NCBI GenBank assembly: GCA_016711405.1
Contig: JADJSZ010000102.1
Span: 1-17,305 of the forward strand
Direction of reading: 5' to 3'
Source: Candidatus Hadersleviella danica
Lineage (GTDB): Bacteria > Chloroflexota > Anaerolineae > Promineifilales > Promineifilaceae
Length of the DNA: 17,305 bases
Position 1 is the first letter of the stretch, and each line of letters opens with the position of its first letter. Shown one piece after another: positions 1 to 7,534 of the stretch. The position numbers and the translations under genes were made by a program. The notes under the pieces were generated by a model that searched no databases, had not been told where the DNA came from, and was given only the letters and a program-made list of their open reading frames with translations.

Positions 1-1
1 G

Positions 2-1142
2 GCGGGCATCCGCCAGTTTAACTTTGTGGGCTGGGAGTTGGAGACCCTGTGGCGCAAAGGCACGGCCGATTTAGCCGCTGGGCACCTCTTTTTAGATGAG
101 CCAACGCGCAAAGAACTCGTGCTGGAATATGTGGAGCGACTGGGGCGGGCACAACAGTTGGCGGCCGAACTCAACCGCATTTACAGCGACCCTACGGCCG
201 ATGCGGCGGCCGAAGCCGCCCCCGTTGAAGCAGAATTAGCGGCCGAGCGCGGCCGTTTAGCCGCCATTCAACCCCTTGTCGAAGCCATTATCGAAGAGCA
301 AGTGGCCGAGGTGTTGCTGGCAGAGGGGTTCGGCCGAGTGGGGCACACATGGCCACCCGTGCGGATGCATATCACCCCCCTGCCCACCATTTTAATCGTC
401 TCGCCCCGCGCCGAAATTCGCGCCATTTACAATGTGCCGCTCCAGCCGGGGCTGGTGGCTCCCGAGCGGGAGGAGTTGGAAGCGGCCGTGACCGCCCAAT
501 TTGACCACTCGGGCTATGTGACCGATATTGGCGGGCTGGGCATTTACCCCGCCATGATTATCGAGGTGGCCAGTTTGTCTTATTTGGTCGAAGTGACAGC
601 CCATGAGTGGGCGCACCACTGGCTTTCGCTTTACCCTGTGGGGATGCTTTATAATCGTTCGGCCGCGATGCGAACGATTAACGAGAGTGCGGCCAGCATT
701 GTCGGCAAGGAGGTGGCGCGACAGGTGCTCATTCGCTATTACCCCGAATTTGCGCCCCCAACCCCGACTGCCCCACCACCGGCCACGGCCGCGCCTTCCT
801 CCCCCCCCGACCCACCTCCTTTTGATTTTCGGGCTGAAATGGGGGAAACACGGCGCACGGCCGATGGTGCTGGCCGAAGGGCGCATTGAAGAAGCCGAAG
901 CGTACATGGAAGCCCGCCGCCAAATTTTTGTGGCCAATGGCTACCGCCTGCGGGTGCTGAACCAAGCCTATTTTGCCTTCCACGGAGCCTATGCCGATGT
1001 GGCGGGCGGCGCGGCGGGCAGTGACCCGATTGGGCCGATGGTCGCTCAAGTGTGGCTGGAAAGTGGCGCGTTACGGCCGTTTTTGGATAATCTAACCTTT
1101 ATTATGGATGAAGCTGATTTACGCGAACGTGTGGGGCAGTAA
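2..1142 (+). CDS. Zincin-like metal-dependent hydrolase, 5'-partial, with an apparent +1 frameshift
   Basis: The frame is open to the left edge (position 2), so the true start lies upstream; the GTG at 26 is probably internal. A candidate metalloprotease motif HEWAHH lies at 602-619, with a downstream NES whose Glu codon is at about 683. HExxH followed by a Glu about 25 residues later is the usual zinc-binding pattern of gluzincin-like proteins. A Pro/Ala-rich linker (about 745-815) separates this from a C-terminal helical part. The first frame ends at 889, but the reading continues convincingly in the next frame from about 864 (VLAEGRIEEAEAYMEARR...) to the stop at 1142. One extra G in the GG at 866-867 explains the break. 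The substrate is unknown; I recognise the metal motif and not a named family. The stop lies 24 bp before the mtaD-like start, so the two may be cotranscribed. Confidence 0.6.
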
Positions 1143-1166
1143 AAATATGCCAGCCCCTAAATTCCC

Positions 1167-2486
1167 ATGAAAGAACCCATTGATACCCTCCTCACGGCCG
1201 CGATGGTTGTGACCATGAACGCCGAATTTGAGTTGATTGCCGATGGCGGCCTGGCCGTGCGCGGAAGCTACATTGTCGCGGTGGGGCCAGCCGACGAGTT
1301 GCGCGGCCGTTTTGCCCCCGCCGAGAGCCACCACTACCCCCACCACATCATCATGCCCGGCCTTGTCAACGCCCACACCCATCTGGCCATGACCCTGATG
1401 CGTGGCCTGAACGACGACCTGCGGCTGGACGTGTGGCTGGGCTACCTGATGCCCATCGAACGGCAATTTGTGGACGAGGCGTGGGTGCGGCTGGGAACCA
1501 AACTGGGGTGCGCCGAACTCATTCGCTCGGGTGTGACCAGTTTTGCCGATATGTACTATTTTGAGGAGGCGGTAGCCGAGGAAACGGCCGCTATCGGTCT
1601 CCGCGCCTTGCTCGGCCAAACCGTACTCATGTTCCCCGCCCCCGATGCCAGCACCTATGAAGATGCGCTGGCGCGTTGCCGCCGCTTTATCGAAGGGTGG
1701 AACGGGCACGAGCTGATCCAGCCGGCCGTTTCGCCCCATGCGTGGTACACCGCCACCCCTGAACTGCTCCGTGCCTGTGTGGCTTTGGCCAAAGAGTATG
1801 ATGTGCCCCTGCACACCCACATCGCCGAAACGGAGTATGAGGTGCAAAATTGCACCCACCTGCACGACATGAACGTGACGGAGTGGAACGATGAGCACGG
1901 CATTTTGGGCACAAAACTGTTGGCCGCCCACTGTGTTCACATCACCCGCCCCGAGATGAAGTTGTTGCAGGAGGCGGGGGCAGGGGTGGCGCATTGCCCG
2001 ACCAGTAATTTGAAGCTGGGGAGCGGGATTGCGGCCGTGGCCGAAATGCAGGAAATGGGCCTTAAAGTGGGCATTGGCACGGATAGCACGGCCAGCAACA
2101 ACGATTTGGACATGTTCGAGGAGCTACGTTTGGCCGCCCTACTGGCCAAAGTCAAGCGCAACGACCCAACCGACTTGCCCGCCCGCGACACCTTAGCCTT
2201 ATCCACGATGGGCGGCGCACGAGCGTTGCACATGGGAGATAAAACGGGAAGCCTCGAGGTGGGCAAACACGCCGATTTGATTGTAGTGAGTACGGGCGGA
2301 GCACACAATTGGCCCCAATTTAACCACCACCCCGAGGCTGTTTACTCGCGCTTGGTCTATGCCACCAAGAGCGGCGATGTGCAGGATGTGATGTGCCACG
2401 GCCGTTGGCTGATGCGCGACCGCACCTTGCTGACGGTGGACGAAGCAGAAGTAACGGCCGCCACCGTGCCCATCGCCCAAAAATAG
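1167..2486 (+). CDS. mtaD: Amidohydrolase, 5-methylthioadenosine/S-adenosylhomocysteine deaminase type
   Basis: This is a TIM-barrel amidohydrolase of the MTA/SAH deaminase (and chlorohydrolase) family, which deaminates the adenine of MTA or SAH to the inosine form in the cytoplasm. The metal ligands are visible in order: NAHTH (H70, H72), HTHIAE (H216/H218), AAHCVH (H255) and GIGTDS (D306). SNLKLGSG, NNDLDM and the C-terminal GSLEVGKHADLIV strand are also typical of the family. At 439 residues it has the usual length. The ATG at 1167 starts directly at the conserved N-terminal strand, 24 bp after the previous stop. The stop TAG follows a run of five A (2479-2483). In the -1 frame, translation continues straight into a CYTH domain, so this ORF may be the front part of a two-domain protein. 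Substrate choice between MTA, SAH and other aminopurines cannot be read from sequence. Confidence 0.85.
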   Translation: MKEPIDTLLTAAMVVTMNAEFELIADGGLAVRGSYIVAVGPADELRGRFAPAESHHYPHHIIMPGLVNAHTHLAMTLMRGLNDDLRLDVWLGYLMPIERQFVDEAWVRLGTKLGCAELIRSGVTSFADMYYFEEAVAEETAAIGLRALLGQTVLMFPAPDASTYEDALARCRRFIEGWNGHELIQPAVSPHAWYTATPELLRACVALAKEYDVPLHTHIAETEYEVQNCTHLHDMNVTEWNDEHGILGTKLLAAHCVHITRPEMKLLQEAGAGVAHCPTSNLKLGSGIAAVAEMQEMGLKVGIGTDSTASNNDLDMFEELRLAALLAKVKRNDPTDLPARDTLALSTMGGARALHMGDKTGSLEVGKHADLIVVSTGGAHNWPQFNHHPEAVYSRLVYATKSGDVQDVMCHGRWLMRDRTLLTVDEAEVTAATVPIAQK

Positions 2487-3148
2487 ATGCGTTTGTGCGC
2501 GAGCGCGAAGCCAGCCCCTATAACAAACTCCTCGCCTTGGGCACGATGGAGCGGGAGGAGGGGTATGAGGCGCAAATGAAGGTGCAGTTGGATGAGGCGC
2601 AGGCGACGGCCGTGCGCCAACAATTTGCCAACGGCCGTTTCGCCACCACCCGCGAAACCCGCTCCTTGCAATACGACAATTATTTGCTGTTCGACACGCC
2701 CGATGTGGATGCCAACAAGCTCCGCTTCCGCGAAGATGCCTTCTTGAATGCCAAGGGCGAGGTGCGCGAGTGGCGCACGCGGCTGACGCTGTTGGGCGAG
2801 GCACAGCAGAGTTTCCCCAATCAAATCATGCTTTCGCGCTCCCGCTTTTGGGCGGCGGCGCACCAAAGCCTGCGCTTTTACCGCGAATATTTTACCCCCC
2901 AGCAAGAGTTAGAGGTTCACAAAGAGCGCCAGCGTTGGGTGGTGGATTTTGGCGGGGTGGAGTTGGCCATCAATTTGGACCAAATCCTGAAGCCGAAACT
3001 AGAGGGCTACTTTTTGGAGATTAAAGCGCGGACATGGTCGCGGCCAGATGCGGAGCAGAAAGCGAAACTGATTGAACAGTTGTTGGCCGAGTTGGGGGTG
3101 GCCAGCGCGGCCGTATTGGGCGAGGATTACACTGATTTGGTGGATTGA
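2483..3148 (+). CDS. CYTH-like domain (class IV adenylate cyclase / triphosphatase fold), probably fused to the preceding deaminase
   Basis: Translated from the codon reached by a -1 step at the A run, this gives KIDAFVREREASPYNKLLAL followed by a CYTH-like barrel. Seen in order: EAQMKV, close to the ExExK signature; LRFRED and RLTLLG; a KERQRW strand; INLDQI; and LEIKARTW near the end. CYTH proteins bind triphosphate substrates with acidic and basic residues inside a tunnel, and include CyaB cyclases and inorganic or thiamine triphosphatases. There is no convincing independent start: the upstream ATG frame (from 2393) overlaps the deaminase out of frame with unlikely sequence, and ATG 2546 would lose conserved N-terminal residues and has no ribosome binding site. 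I therefore infer one deaminase-CYTH polypeptide of about 660 residues if the frame is joined. The catalytic activity is unknown. Confidence 0.65.
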   Translation: MDAFVREREASPYNKLLALGTMEREEGYEAQMKVQLDEAQATAVRQQFANGRFATTRETRSLQYDNYLLFDTPDVDANKLRFREDAFLNAKGEVREWRTRLTLLGEAQQSFPNQIMLSRSRFWAAAHQSLRFYREYFTPQQELEVHKERQRWVVDFGGVELAINLDQILKPKLEGYFLEIKARTWSRPDAEQKAKLIEQLLAELGVASAAVLGEDYTDLVD

Positions 3149-3225
3149 GAATCGAAACGGTAAAAGAAAAGAAGAGGAAACGTTGTGGGTTGTCGTAGTC
3201 CTCTACTCTACCTCAATCACCCATT

Positions 3226-3253
3226 TTGCGAATTACCCGCCCTGCATTACAAT
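3226..3253 (+). promoter_or_regulatory. Possible sigma-70 promoter upstream of slyD
   Basis: TTGCGA (3226-3231) and TACAAT (3248-3253) are separated by 16 nt, matching 4/6 and 5/6 of the consensus boxes. A Rho-independent terminator lies 50 nt further on, before slyD. The transcript would therefore be either a short RNA or an attenuated slyD leader. This is a pattern match only. Confidence 0.35.
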
Positions 3254-3302
3254 TGGAACAACTTTTCGGGCGCTGTTGCACGTTTTGATTACTAGAATTC
3301 GG

Positions 3303-3330
3303 CCGTCCAGAACTTCTGGGCGGTTTTTTT
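3303..3330 (+). terminator. Rho-independent terminator between CYTH and slyD
   Basis: CCGTCCAG (3303-3310) pairs with CTGGGCGG (3316-3323), with one T-G wobble around a 5-nt loop, followed by seven T (3324-3330). It ends the upstream operon and, if the promoter at 3226 is real, also sits inside the slyD leader. Confidence 0.8.
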
Positions 3331-3396
3331 GTTGCCTAGCCAATGCGGTTACAGCAAACCACTCCCGTTGGAAATGACCAAATAAGGAAGGTAAAC

Positions 3397-3930
3397 ATGA
3401 CCCAACCAACACACATTGAAGATGATGTTGTCGTTAGCATTCAATACACCCTGCGCTTGGATGATGGCGAATTGATTGACGAAGCCACGGCCGATGACCC
3501 GCTCATCTTCTTGCAAGGCTATGGGGATATTATCCCCGGCTTGGAAGAAGCCCTGTACGGCATGAAGGTCGGCGAAAGCAAAGAAGTTATCGTCCAACCC
3601 GAAGATGGGTATGGCGAATACGATGAAGATGCTTACGAGTTATTGCCCCACGACCTCTTCAAAGGCGTGCCCCTCGAAGTCGGTCTCGGTATTGAATTGC
3701 GCGACAAAGACAGCGAAGAAGCATATGAGGTATTTGTCGCTGAAATTAACAAGGAAGGTGTGTTGGTAGATTTCAACCACCCCCTCGCAGGCGAAGCGTT
3801 GACCTTTAATGTCACCGTGGTGGCCTTGCGCGAGCCAACGGAAGAGGAACTCGACCACGGCCACGTGCATTTTGAAGGCGACGAAGACGATGAAGATTAC
3901 GACGATGAGGATGAGGACGACGAGGAGTAG
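3397..3930 (+). CDS. slyD: SlyD-type FKBP peptidyl-prolyl cis-trans isomerase
   Basis: This is a cytoplasmic prolyl isomerase and chaperone of the SlyD branch of FKBPs. The 177 residues show the FKBP strands VVVSIQYTLRLDDGELIDEA, then PLIFLQGYGDIIPGLEEAL and GMKVGESKEV. An insert-in-flap segment starts at PEDGYGEYDEDAY (about 69-81) and runs to about 128, and the FKBP core closes with DFNHPLAGEALTFNV. The tail (about 150-177) is almost entirely Asp/Glu with a small DHGHVH cluster. E. coli SlyD has a His/Cys metal-binding tail instead, so nickel binding here is doubtful. The ATG at 3397 is chosen because a clear GGAAGG ribosome binding site lies just upstream; the open frame back to 3343 has no such site. 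Strong terminators flank the gene, so it is a single-gene unit. Confidence 0.92.
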   Translation: MTQPTHIEDDVVVSIQYTLRLDDGELIDEATADDPLIFLQGYGDIIPGLEEALYGMKVGESKEVIVQPEDGYGEYDEDAYELLPHDLFKGVPLEVGLGIELRDKDSEEAYEVFVAEINKEGVLVDFNHPLAGEALTFNVTVVALREPTEEELDHGHVHFEGDEDDEDYDDEDEDDEE

Positions 3931-3970
3931 AAATACCCCCGTTTCTGATTCGCCTCGCCCAATAGGGGCA

Positions 3971-4001
3971 AAAGAGCGCGGCCGTGGCCGCGCTCTTTTT
4001 G
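3971..4001 (+). terminator. Rho-independent terminator of slyD
   Basis: A near-perfect GC-rich stem, AAGAGCGCGG with CCGCGCTCTT, encloses a CCGTGG loop and ends in five T. It starts about 40 nt after the slyD stop. The loop side contains the CGGCCG word common in this window. Confidence 0.9.
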
Positions 4002-4035
4002 TGTTTCCCATGGGTATTTCGGAGAGGGGTATCAG

Positions 4036-4112
4036 TTTATTGGTGTAATGGTGTAAGGTAATGGTGTAATGGTGTATTGAATATACGATTACACCAGTAC
4101 ACAAATAAACCA
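4036..4112. repeat. Intergenic word-repeat hairpin, GGTGTA family, copy 1
   Basis: Several copies of the word GGTGTAAT/GGTGTATT are followed by inverted versions (ATTACACC, AGTACAC) and closed by GTTTATTGG / AATAAACC arms. The same words and layout recur at 7066, 9359 and 12350. No ORF is present. Confidence 0.8.
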
Positions 4113-4120
4113 AAGGGTAG

Positions 4121-4143
4121 ATTATGGCCACGAAAAGTATATT
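4121..4143 (+). repeat. Conserved 23-bp module beside the GGTGTA repeat (copy 1)
   Basis: ATTATGGCCACGAAAAGT plus five more bases matches 9431-9453 at 18 of 23 positions. Both copies start 9 to 10 nt after the AATAAAC end of a GGTGTA repeat and both precede a plus-strand gene. The function is unknown; promoter or part of the repeat are both possible. Confidence 0.55.
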
Positions 4144-4254
4144 GGGGGCATAGGCAAAGGGTTAGCACGGCCGCCTGTTAACCTTCTGCTTACCCTTTCT
4201 CGCCCACAATTGGCCAATCACCGAATCACCCAATCTGAAAACAGACCAATTACA

Positions 4255-4749
4255 ATGAAAATAACCCGCAAAAAACTCATTTTTATTCTCAGCCTCGCCA
4301 GTTTGGCCTTTGTGGCCCTTGGGGCATGGCCACTTTTGCGCTGGATGGTGGGGCGAGCCAGTCCCATGCCCGCCATGTTGGGCGTGCAAGCCGACGGCCG
4401 TCTTGCCCCTTGCCCCAACAGCCCCAACTGTGTCTCTACATTTGCCACCGAAAAGCCGCACACCATGCCCGCCATCCCCTACACAGGCACGAGTACGGCC
4501 GCCCAAGAACGGCTTATCGCCGTGCTGGCAAGCCTCGACGACGATATGACCCTCATCACCAGTCGCACGGGGTATATCCATGCCGAATTTCGCAGCCCCG
4601 GCATGGCATTTATAGATGATGTGGAATTTTTGATTGATGAGCAGTGGGAAGGCATCCAATTCCGCTCGGCCGCCCGCTTGGGATACGGGGATATGGGGGC
4701 CAACTACCAACGCATGAAGCGGATTAGCCGCTTATTTGCCGAAGGGTAA
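4255..4749 (+). CDS. DUF1499 family protein with N-terminal membrane anchor
   Basis: This is a 164-residue protein. It has a basic N-terminus (MKITRKK) and one hydrophobic segment (LIFILSLASLAFVALGAW), so it is likely anchored in the membrane with the rest outside. The DUF1499 core is recognised by LAPCPNSPNCVST near residue 60, then ERLIAVLAS, YIHAEFRS, FIDDVEFLID and IQFRSAARLGYGDMGANYQRM near the C-terminus. The family is widespread and has no firmly established biochemical role. I prefer ATG 4255 to the upstream in-frame start at 4210 because it begins right at the signal anchor; no strong ribosome binding site is visible. The stop is followed directly by a G-rich word repeat and the convergent hydrolase gene. 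Confidence 0.8.
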   Translation: MKITRKKLIFILSLASLAFVALGAWPLLRWMVGRASPMPAMLGVQADGRLAPCPNSPNCVSTFATEKPHTMPAIPYTGTSTAAQERLIAVLASLDDDMTLITSRTGYIHAEFRSPGMAFIDDVEFLIDEQWEGIQFRSAARLGYGDMGANYQRMKRISRLFAEG

Positions 4750-4797
4750 GGGGGGAGGGGGGACTAGGGACTGCGCTCGTCCCTTGTTGTCCCTCAC
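4750..4797. repeat. Intergenic AGGGACT word-repeat hairpin, copy 1
   Basis: G-rich words (GGGGGGA, GGGACTAGGGACT) are followed by inverted GTCCCTTGTTGTCCCTC. It fills exactly the gap between the stop codons of the convergent genes ending at 4749 and 4798. It may act as a bidirectional terminator. Related sequence lies at 8281-8372. Confidence 0.7.
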
Positions 4798-5433
4798 TTA
4801 GACCAAAAACGGATTCGTGCGCCGCTCTTCGCCGATGGTGGTGGGTGCGCCGTGGCCAGAAAGGACATGCGTTTCGTCGGGCAGGGTGAGGAGCTTTTCG
4901 CGGATGGTTTTTAGGAGGAGGGCTTCGCTCCCACCGGGCAAATCGGTACGGCCGATGCTTCCCTGAAACAACACATCGCCATCGAACAGAACCCCTTCGG
5001 CCGCCACATAAAAGCTGACATGACCCGGCGCGTGGCCGGGGGTGTCCAGCACTTGCAGGGTCAGGTTGCCGACGTGCAAGACATCGCCGCCTGCCAACAT
5101 TTTGTCGGGGGCAGGCACGGCCGGCATTTTGATGCCGAAAAAGGCGGCTTGCATAGAGGCTTGCCCCAACATATCCATCGCCTCGGGGTGAATATAAATG
5201 GGCACAGCAGGAAACTCATCTTTGAGTTGCCCCAACCCACCCACATGGTCAAAATGGGCATGGGTGAGCAGGATGTGGGTGAGTTGCAAACCTTGCTCGG
5301 TGAGCATGGCGGCAATGCTCCGCCCCTCGGCCGAGGGGTCAATGACGGCCGTTTGCAAGGTTTGGGTGCAGGTGAGCACATAGCAATTGGTTTGCACTGG
5401 CCCAAGGGTTAACATGCGAATTTGGATAGACAT
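4798..5433 (-). CDS. Metallo-beta-lactamase fold hydrolase, glyoxalase II-like (YcbL type)
   Basis: This 211-residue MBL-fold hydrolase has the full metal-binding set: THAHFDH (H58, H60, D62, H63), HAPGH (H134), GDVLF (D153) and SGHG (H194). The segment SIGRTDLPGG and the C-terminal RRTNPFL are typical of the hydroxyacylglutathione hydrolase / YcbL group, which hydrolyse thioesters of S-acylated thiols. Start: ATG 5433 (MSIQIRMLTLGPVQTNCY) fits the family N-terminus. A longer frame to 5487 only adds 18 residues coded by the GATAGAG repeat, so I reject it. It is transcribed towards the DUF1499 gene and probably shares a transcript with the YbjQ gene upstream, although a word-repeat hairpin lies between them. 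The natural thiol cofactor in this organism is unknown. Confidence 0.88.
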   Translation of the reverse strand: MSIQIRMLTLGPVQTNCYVLTCTQTLQTAVIDPSAEGRSIAAMLTEQGLQLTHILLTHAHFDHVGGLGQLKDEFPAVPIYIHPEAMDMLGQASMQAAFFGIKMPAVPAPDKMLAGGDVLHVGNLTLQVLDTPGHAPGHVSFYVAAEGVLFDGDVLFQGSIGRTDLPGGSEALLLKTIREKLLTLPDETHVLSGHGAPTTIGEERRTNPFLV

Positions 5434-5449
5434 AATGCTGTGCCCAGAT

Positions 5450-5537
5450 GAGATAGAGAGGGGAGATAGAGATAGAGGAGAACGCAATGGGTTAACCTAT
5501 TGAGTGTCCTCTATCTCTATCTCTGTCCTCTATCTAT
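5450..5537. repeat. Intergenic GATAGAG word-repeat hairpin, copy 1
   Basis: GATAGAGAGGGGAGATAGAG and a further GATAGAGG are answered by inverted CCTCTATCTCTATCTC and CCTCTATCTA, giving a long stem with a loop around AACGCAATGGGTTAACC. The far end contains the stop codon of the ybjQ gene (5530-5532). A second copy lies at 7535-7619. Confidence 0.8.
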
Positions 5538-5853
5538 TTTTTTGTAGTTTGACGGCCGTGCCATAAGCCAGCAATTCGGATGCGCCTTGCATGATGGCGG
5601 CCGTGATAAAGCGCATACACACAATTCCGTTTGCCCCCAAACGCTCCGCATCCGCCACCATGCGATCCACCGATTGCTCCCGCGATTCGGCCAGCAATTT
5701 GGTGTACTCGGTGATTTCGCCGCCGACGATGTTGCGAAGCCCCGCCATAATGTCATTGCCGATATGGCGGGCACGCACCGTATTGCCCCGCACGAGACCA
5801 AGGGTCTCGATAATTTCGTAATCCTCAAAGTTATCTTGTGTTGTGATTAACAT
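5530..5853 (-). CDS. YbjQ / UPF0145 family protein
   Basis: The 107 residues match the UPF0145 (YbjQ) family, small pentameric beta-rich proteins sometimes described as putative heavy-metal binding, with no proven activity. Recognisable parts: an N-terminal LITTQDNFEDYEIIETLGLV strand pair, GNTVRARHIGNDIMAGLRNIVGGEI, ESREQSVDRMVADAERLGANGIVCMRF and a final ASELLAYGTAVKL strand. The ATG at 5853 has an upstream GAGGT ribosome binding site. The stop lies inside the GATAGAG word repeat. It is probably cotranscribed with the small membrane protein gene 92 bp upstream. Confidence 0.9.
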   Translation of the reverse strand: MLITTQDNFEDYEIIETLGLVRGNTVRARHIGNDIMAGLRNIVGGEITEYTKLLAESREQSVDRMVADAERLGANGIVCMRFITAAIMQGASELLAYGTAVKLQKNR

Positions 5854-5945
5854 CGTTACCTCATCTCTTCTAGCTATTATTTGGGGGTGTGTTTCGTCTC
5901 AGTTGGAGATGGGCAGGTGTCTTCAATCGAGATGAAATACGCTGA

Positions 5946-6149
5946 TTATTTTTGTACAGTTTTGTGGTAATGGTCGTCTTCCTTGTTGTCAAGGCGGTCT
6001 CCAATTACCTTAATTGAGAGAAACCCCACGCCGACAATCGCAATTAGCCCGATAAGGCCAGCGGGAAAGGCCGCCACCAACCCCCACAGAATCAACCCAA
6101 ACCAACCGAGTGTGGCAATGCCCAAGAGTGTGTAGCCAATTTTTTCCAT
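5946..6149 (-). CDS. Small two-helix membrane protein, hypothetical
   Basis: This 67-residue protein has two hydrophobic segments (IGYTLLGIATLGWFGLILWGL and AAFPAGLIGLIAIVGVGFL) and a charged C-terminal tail (DRLDNKEDDHYHK). An AGGAG ribosome binding site 7 nt before the ATG supports it as a real gene. I do not recognise a functional family. It is first in the minus-strand run towards ybjQ and divergent from menH. Confidence 0.75.
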   Translation of the reverse strand: MEKIGYTLLGIATLGWFGLILWGLVAAFPAGLIGLIAIVGVGFLSIKVIGDRLDNKEDDHYHKTVQK

Positions 6150-6238
6150 GTCGAATCTCCTTGTTATTGGCCTATCCCTCCACTCAAAACAGGCAGATTT
6201 GCAAGTTCATTGTATCATGGTTCAGATTCGCTGAGCCG

Positions 6239-6266
6239 TTGCTAGACTTAACTCAGATTATATCAA
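6239..6266 (+). promoter_or_regulatory. Possible promoter of the menH-like gene
   Basis: TTGCTA (6239-6244) and TATCAA (6261-6266) are spaced by 16 nt. Transcription would start only about 5 to 10 nt before the ATG at 6282, which also lacks a ribosome binding site, so translation could be nearly leaderless. The boxes are weak. Confidence 0.3.
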
Positions 6267-6281
6267 ACCGACTGAAAGCGT

Positions 6282-7046
6282 ATGAACTACCTCCTATACG
6301 GCCGTGGGCCGTCCCCGTTGTTACTGCTACATGGTTTTACAGGCCAAGGGAGCCATTGGGCGGCCGTGGAGCCGTTGTTGGGGGAGCGGTATCGGCTCAT
6401 TTGCCCCGATTTGGTGGGGCACGGCCGGGCACCCGCCCCTACCGACCTCACTCATTACACCATGCCAGCCGTGGCGCAAGACCTGATCGCCCTGTTGGAT
6501 GGGCTAGGTTTGGCACAGGTTGACTTGCTCGGCTATTCGATGGGCGGCCGTTTGGCGCTCTATTTGGCCTTGCACTACCCCGAGCGATTCGGCCGTGTGG
6601 TGCTGGAAAGTGCCTCGCCGGGGCTGGCCACGGCCGCTGAACGCACTGCCCGCCAGCAAAGCGATGAAGCGCTCGCCGAGCGGATTGAGCGGGAAGGGAT
6701 GGCTTCCTTTGTGGCTCATTGGGAAAGTTTGCCGCTGTGGGCCAGCCAAGCCAGCTTGCCGGCCGAGGTGCGCCAGCGGTTGCACCAGCAACGGCTCGAA
6801 CACAACCCCACAGGGCTGGCCAACAGTTTGCGCGGCATGGGGACGGGGGTTCAGCCCAATCTCTGGCCACGGCTGGCCGAGCTAAAAATGCCTGTGACGC
6901 TGGTGGTGGGGGAGCTAGACCACAAGTTCGTGGCCATCAACGAACAAATGGCGGCGCAGATAAAAACGGCCGTGCTCCACATCATCCCCCACGCAGGGCA
7001 CACCGTTCACTTGGAACAACCAGAGAGTTGGGGGGCGTTGGTTTAG
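6282..7046 (+). CDS. menH: Alpha/beta hydrolase, MenH-like (SHCHC synthase type)
   Basis: This is a 254-residue alpha/beta hydrolase. It has the oxyanion segment LLLHGFTGQGSHW, the nucleophile elbow GYSMGG (S86), an acid in GELDHKF (D213) and the base in HAGHTVHLEQPE (H240). The short cap and overall spacing match MenH, 2-succinyl-6-hydroxy-2,4-cyclohexadiene-1-carboxylate synthase of menaquinone synthesis, better than esterases. No other men genes are nearby, so the exact reaction is inferred. The C-terminus (ESWGALV) stops slightly earlier than in most homologues, just before the GGTGTA repeat. ATG 6282 fits the family start. Confidence 0.78.
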   Translation: MNYLLYGRGPSPLLLLHGFTGQGSHWAAVEPLLGERYRLICPDLVGHGRAPAPTDLTHYTMPAVAQDLIALLDGLGLAQVDLLGYSMGGRLALYLALHYPERFGRVVLESASPGLATAAERTARQQSDEALAERIEREGMASFVAHWESLPLWASQASLPAEVRQRLHQQRLEHNPTGLANSLRGMGTGVQPNLWPRLAELKMPVTLVVGELDHKFVAINEQMAAQIKTAVLHIIPHAGHTVHLEQPESWGALV

Positions 7047-7065
7047 GGACTATACTCAGGTGTGT

Positions 7066-7148
7066 AAGTCTATTTGTATATTTGTATATTGGTGTATTCG
7101 TGTACTGGAATAAACCAATATACGAATAAACCAATACACCAATAAACA
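7066..7148. repeat. Intergenic word-repeat hairpin, GGTGTA family, copy 2
   Basis: TTTGTATATTTGTATATTGG and GGTGTATTCGTGTACTGG are answered by CCAATATACGAATAAACC and CCAATACACCAATAAAC, a long imperfect stem. It starts about 20 nt after the menH-like stop and ends before the DoxX-like gene. Confidence 0.8.
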
Positions 7149-7181
7149 AAACCCCATCCATCTCTCCTAGCGCAGAAACCT

Positions 7182-7534
7182 ATGAAAACTTTCTCCCTCT
7201 ACCTCATGTCCCTCTTCTATATCGTCGCGGGGGGCAATCACTTTCTCAATCCCCAATACTATTTGGGGATTATTCCCCCCTTCTTGCCCTTTCCGCAATT
7301 GCTCAATTGGGTCAGCGGCGCGGCCGAGATAGTGTTGGGGATTTTGCTCCTCTTCCCAGCCACCCGCACCTATGCCGCATGGGCCTCATTCTGCTCCTGA
7401 TTGCCATTTTTCCCGCCAACATTTATCAGCTTTGGGCGAGCGGGGCGGGCACGGCCGTGCCACTCTGGATTTTGTGGGTGCGCCTGCCCATCCAAGGGCT
7501 GTTCATTTGGTGGGCGTATAGCCACACGGCTTAG
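7182..7534 (+). CDS. DoxX-like small membrane protein, with apparent -1 frameshift
   Basis: The first frame starts MKTFSLYLMSLFYIVAGGNH and ends prematurely at TGA 7398-7400. Adding one G to the GGG at 7381-7383 gives AAWGLILLLIAIFPANIYQL and a continuous protein of about 117 residues to the stop at 7534. It contains four hydrophobic segments and the DoxX-like pieces GGNHFLNPQYY and GAAEIVLGILLLFP. DoxX-type proteins are small integral membrane proteins, some linked to quinone-dependent sulfur or thiol oxidation; a specific role cannot be assigned. The stop is embedded at the edge of the GATAGAG repeat and the next gene is convergent. Confidence 0.75.

Noticed and set aside
392..937. Long minus-strand ORFs opposite the zincin gene (also 729-1049)
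   Set aside because: Low-complexity Arg/Gly-rich translations opposite a well-formed plus-strand protein; shadows caused by GC-rich codons.
1119..1994. Long minus-strand ORF opposite mtaD
   Set aside because: It mirrors a clear amidohydrolase with all metal ligands; the antisense translation has no recognisable domain.
4036..4112. CRISPR-like array in the GGTGTA repeats
   Set aside because: The words are 8 nt and inverted as well as direct, with no unique spacers of constant length and no cas genes.
5433..5487. N-terminal extension of the MBL-fold protein
   Set aside because: The added residues (RSPLSLSPLSISS) are translated from the GATAGAG intergenic repeat; the family N-terminus begins at 5433.
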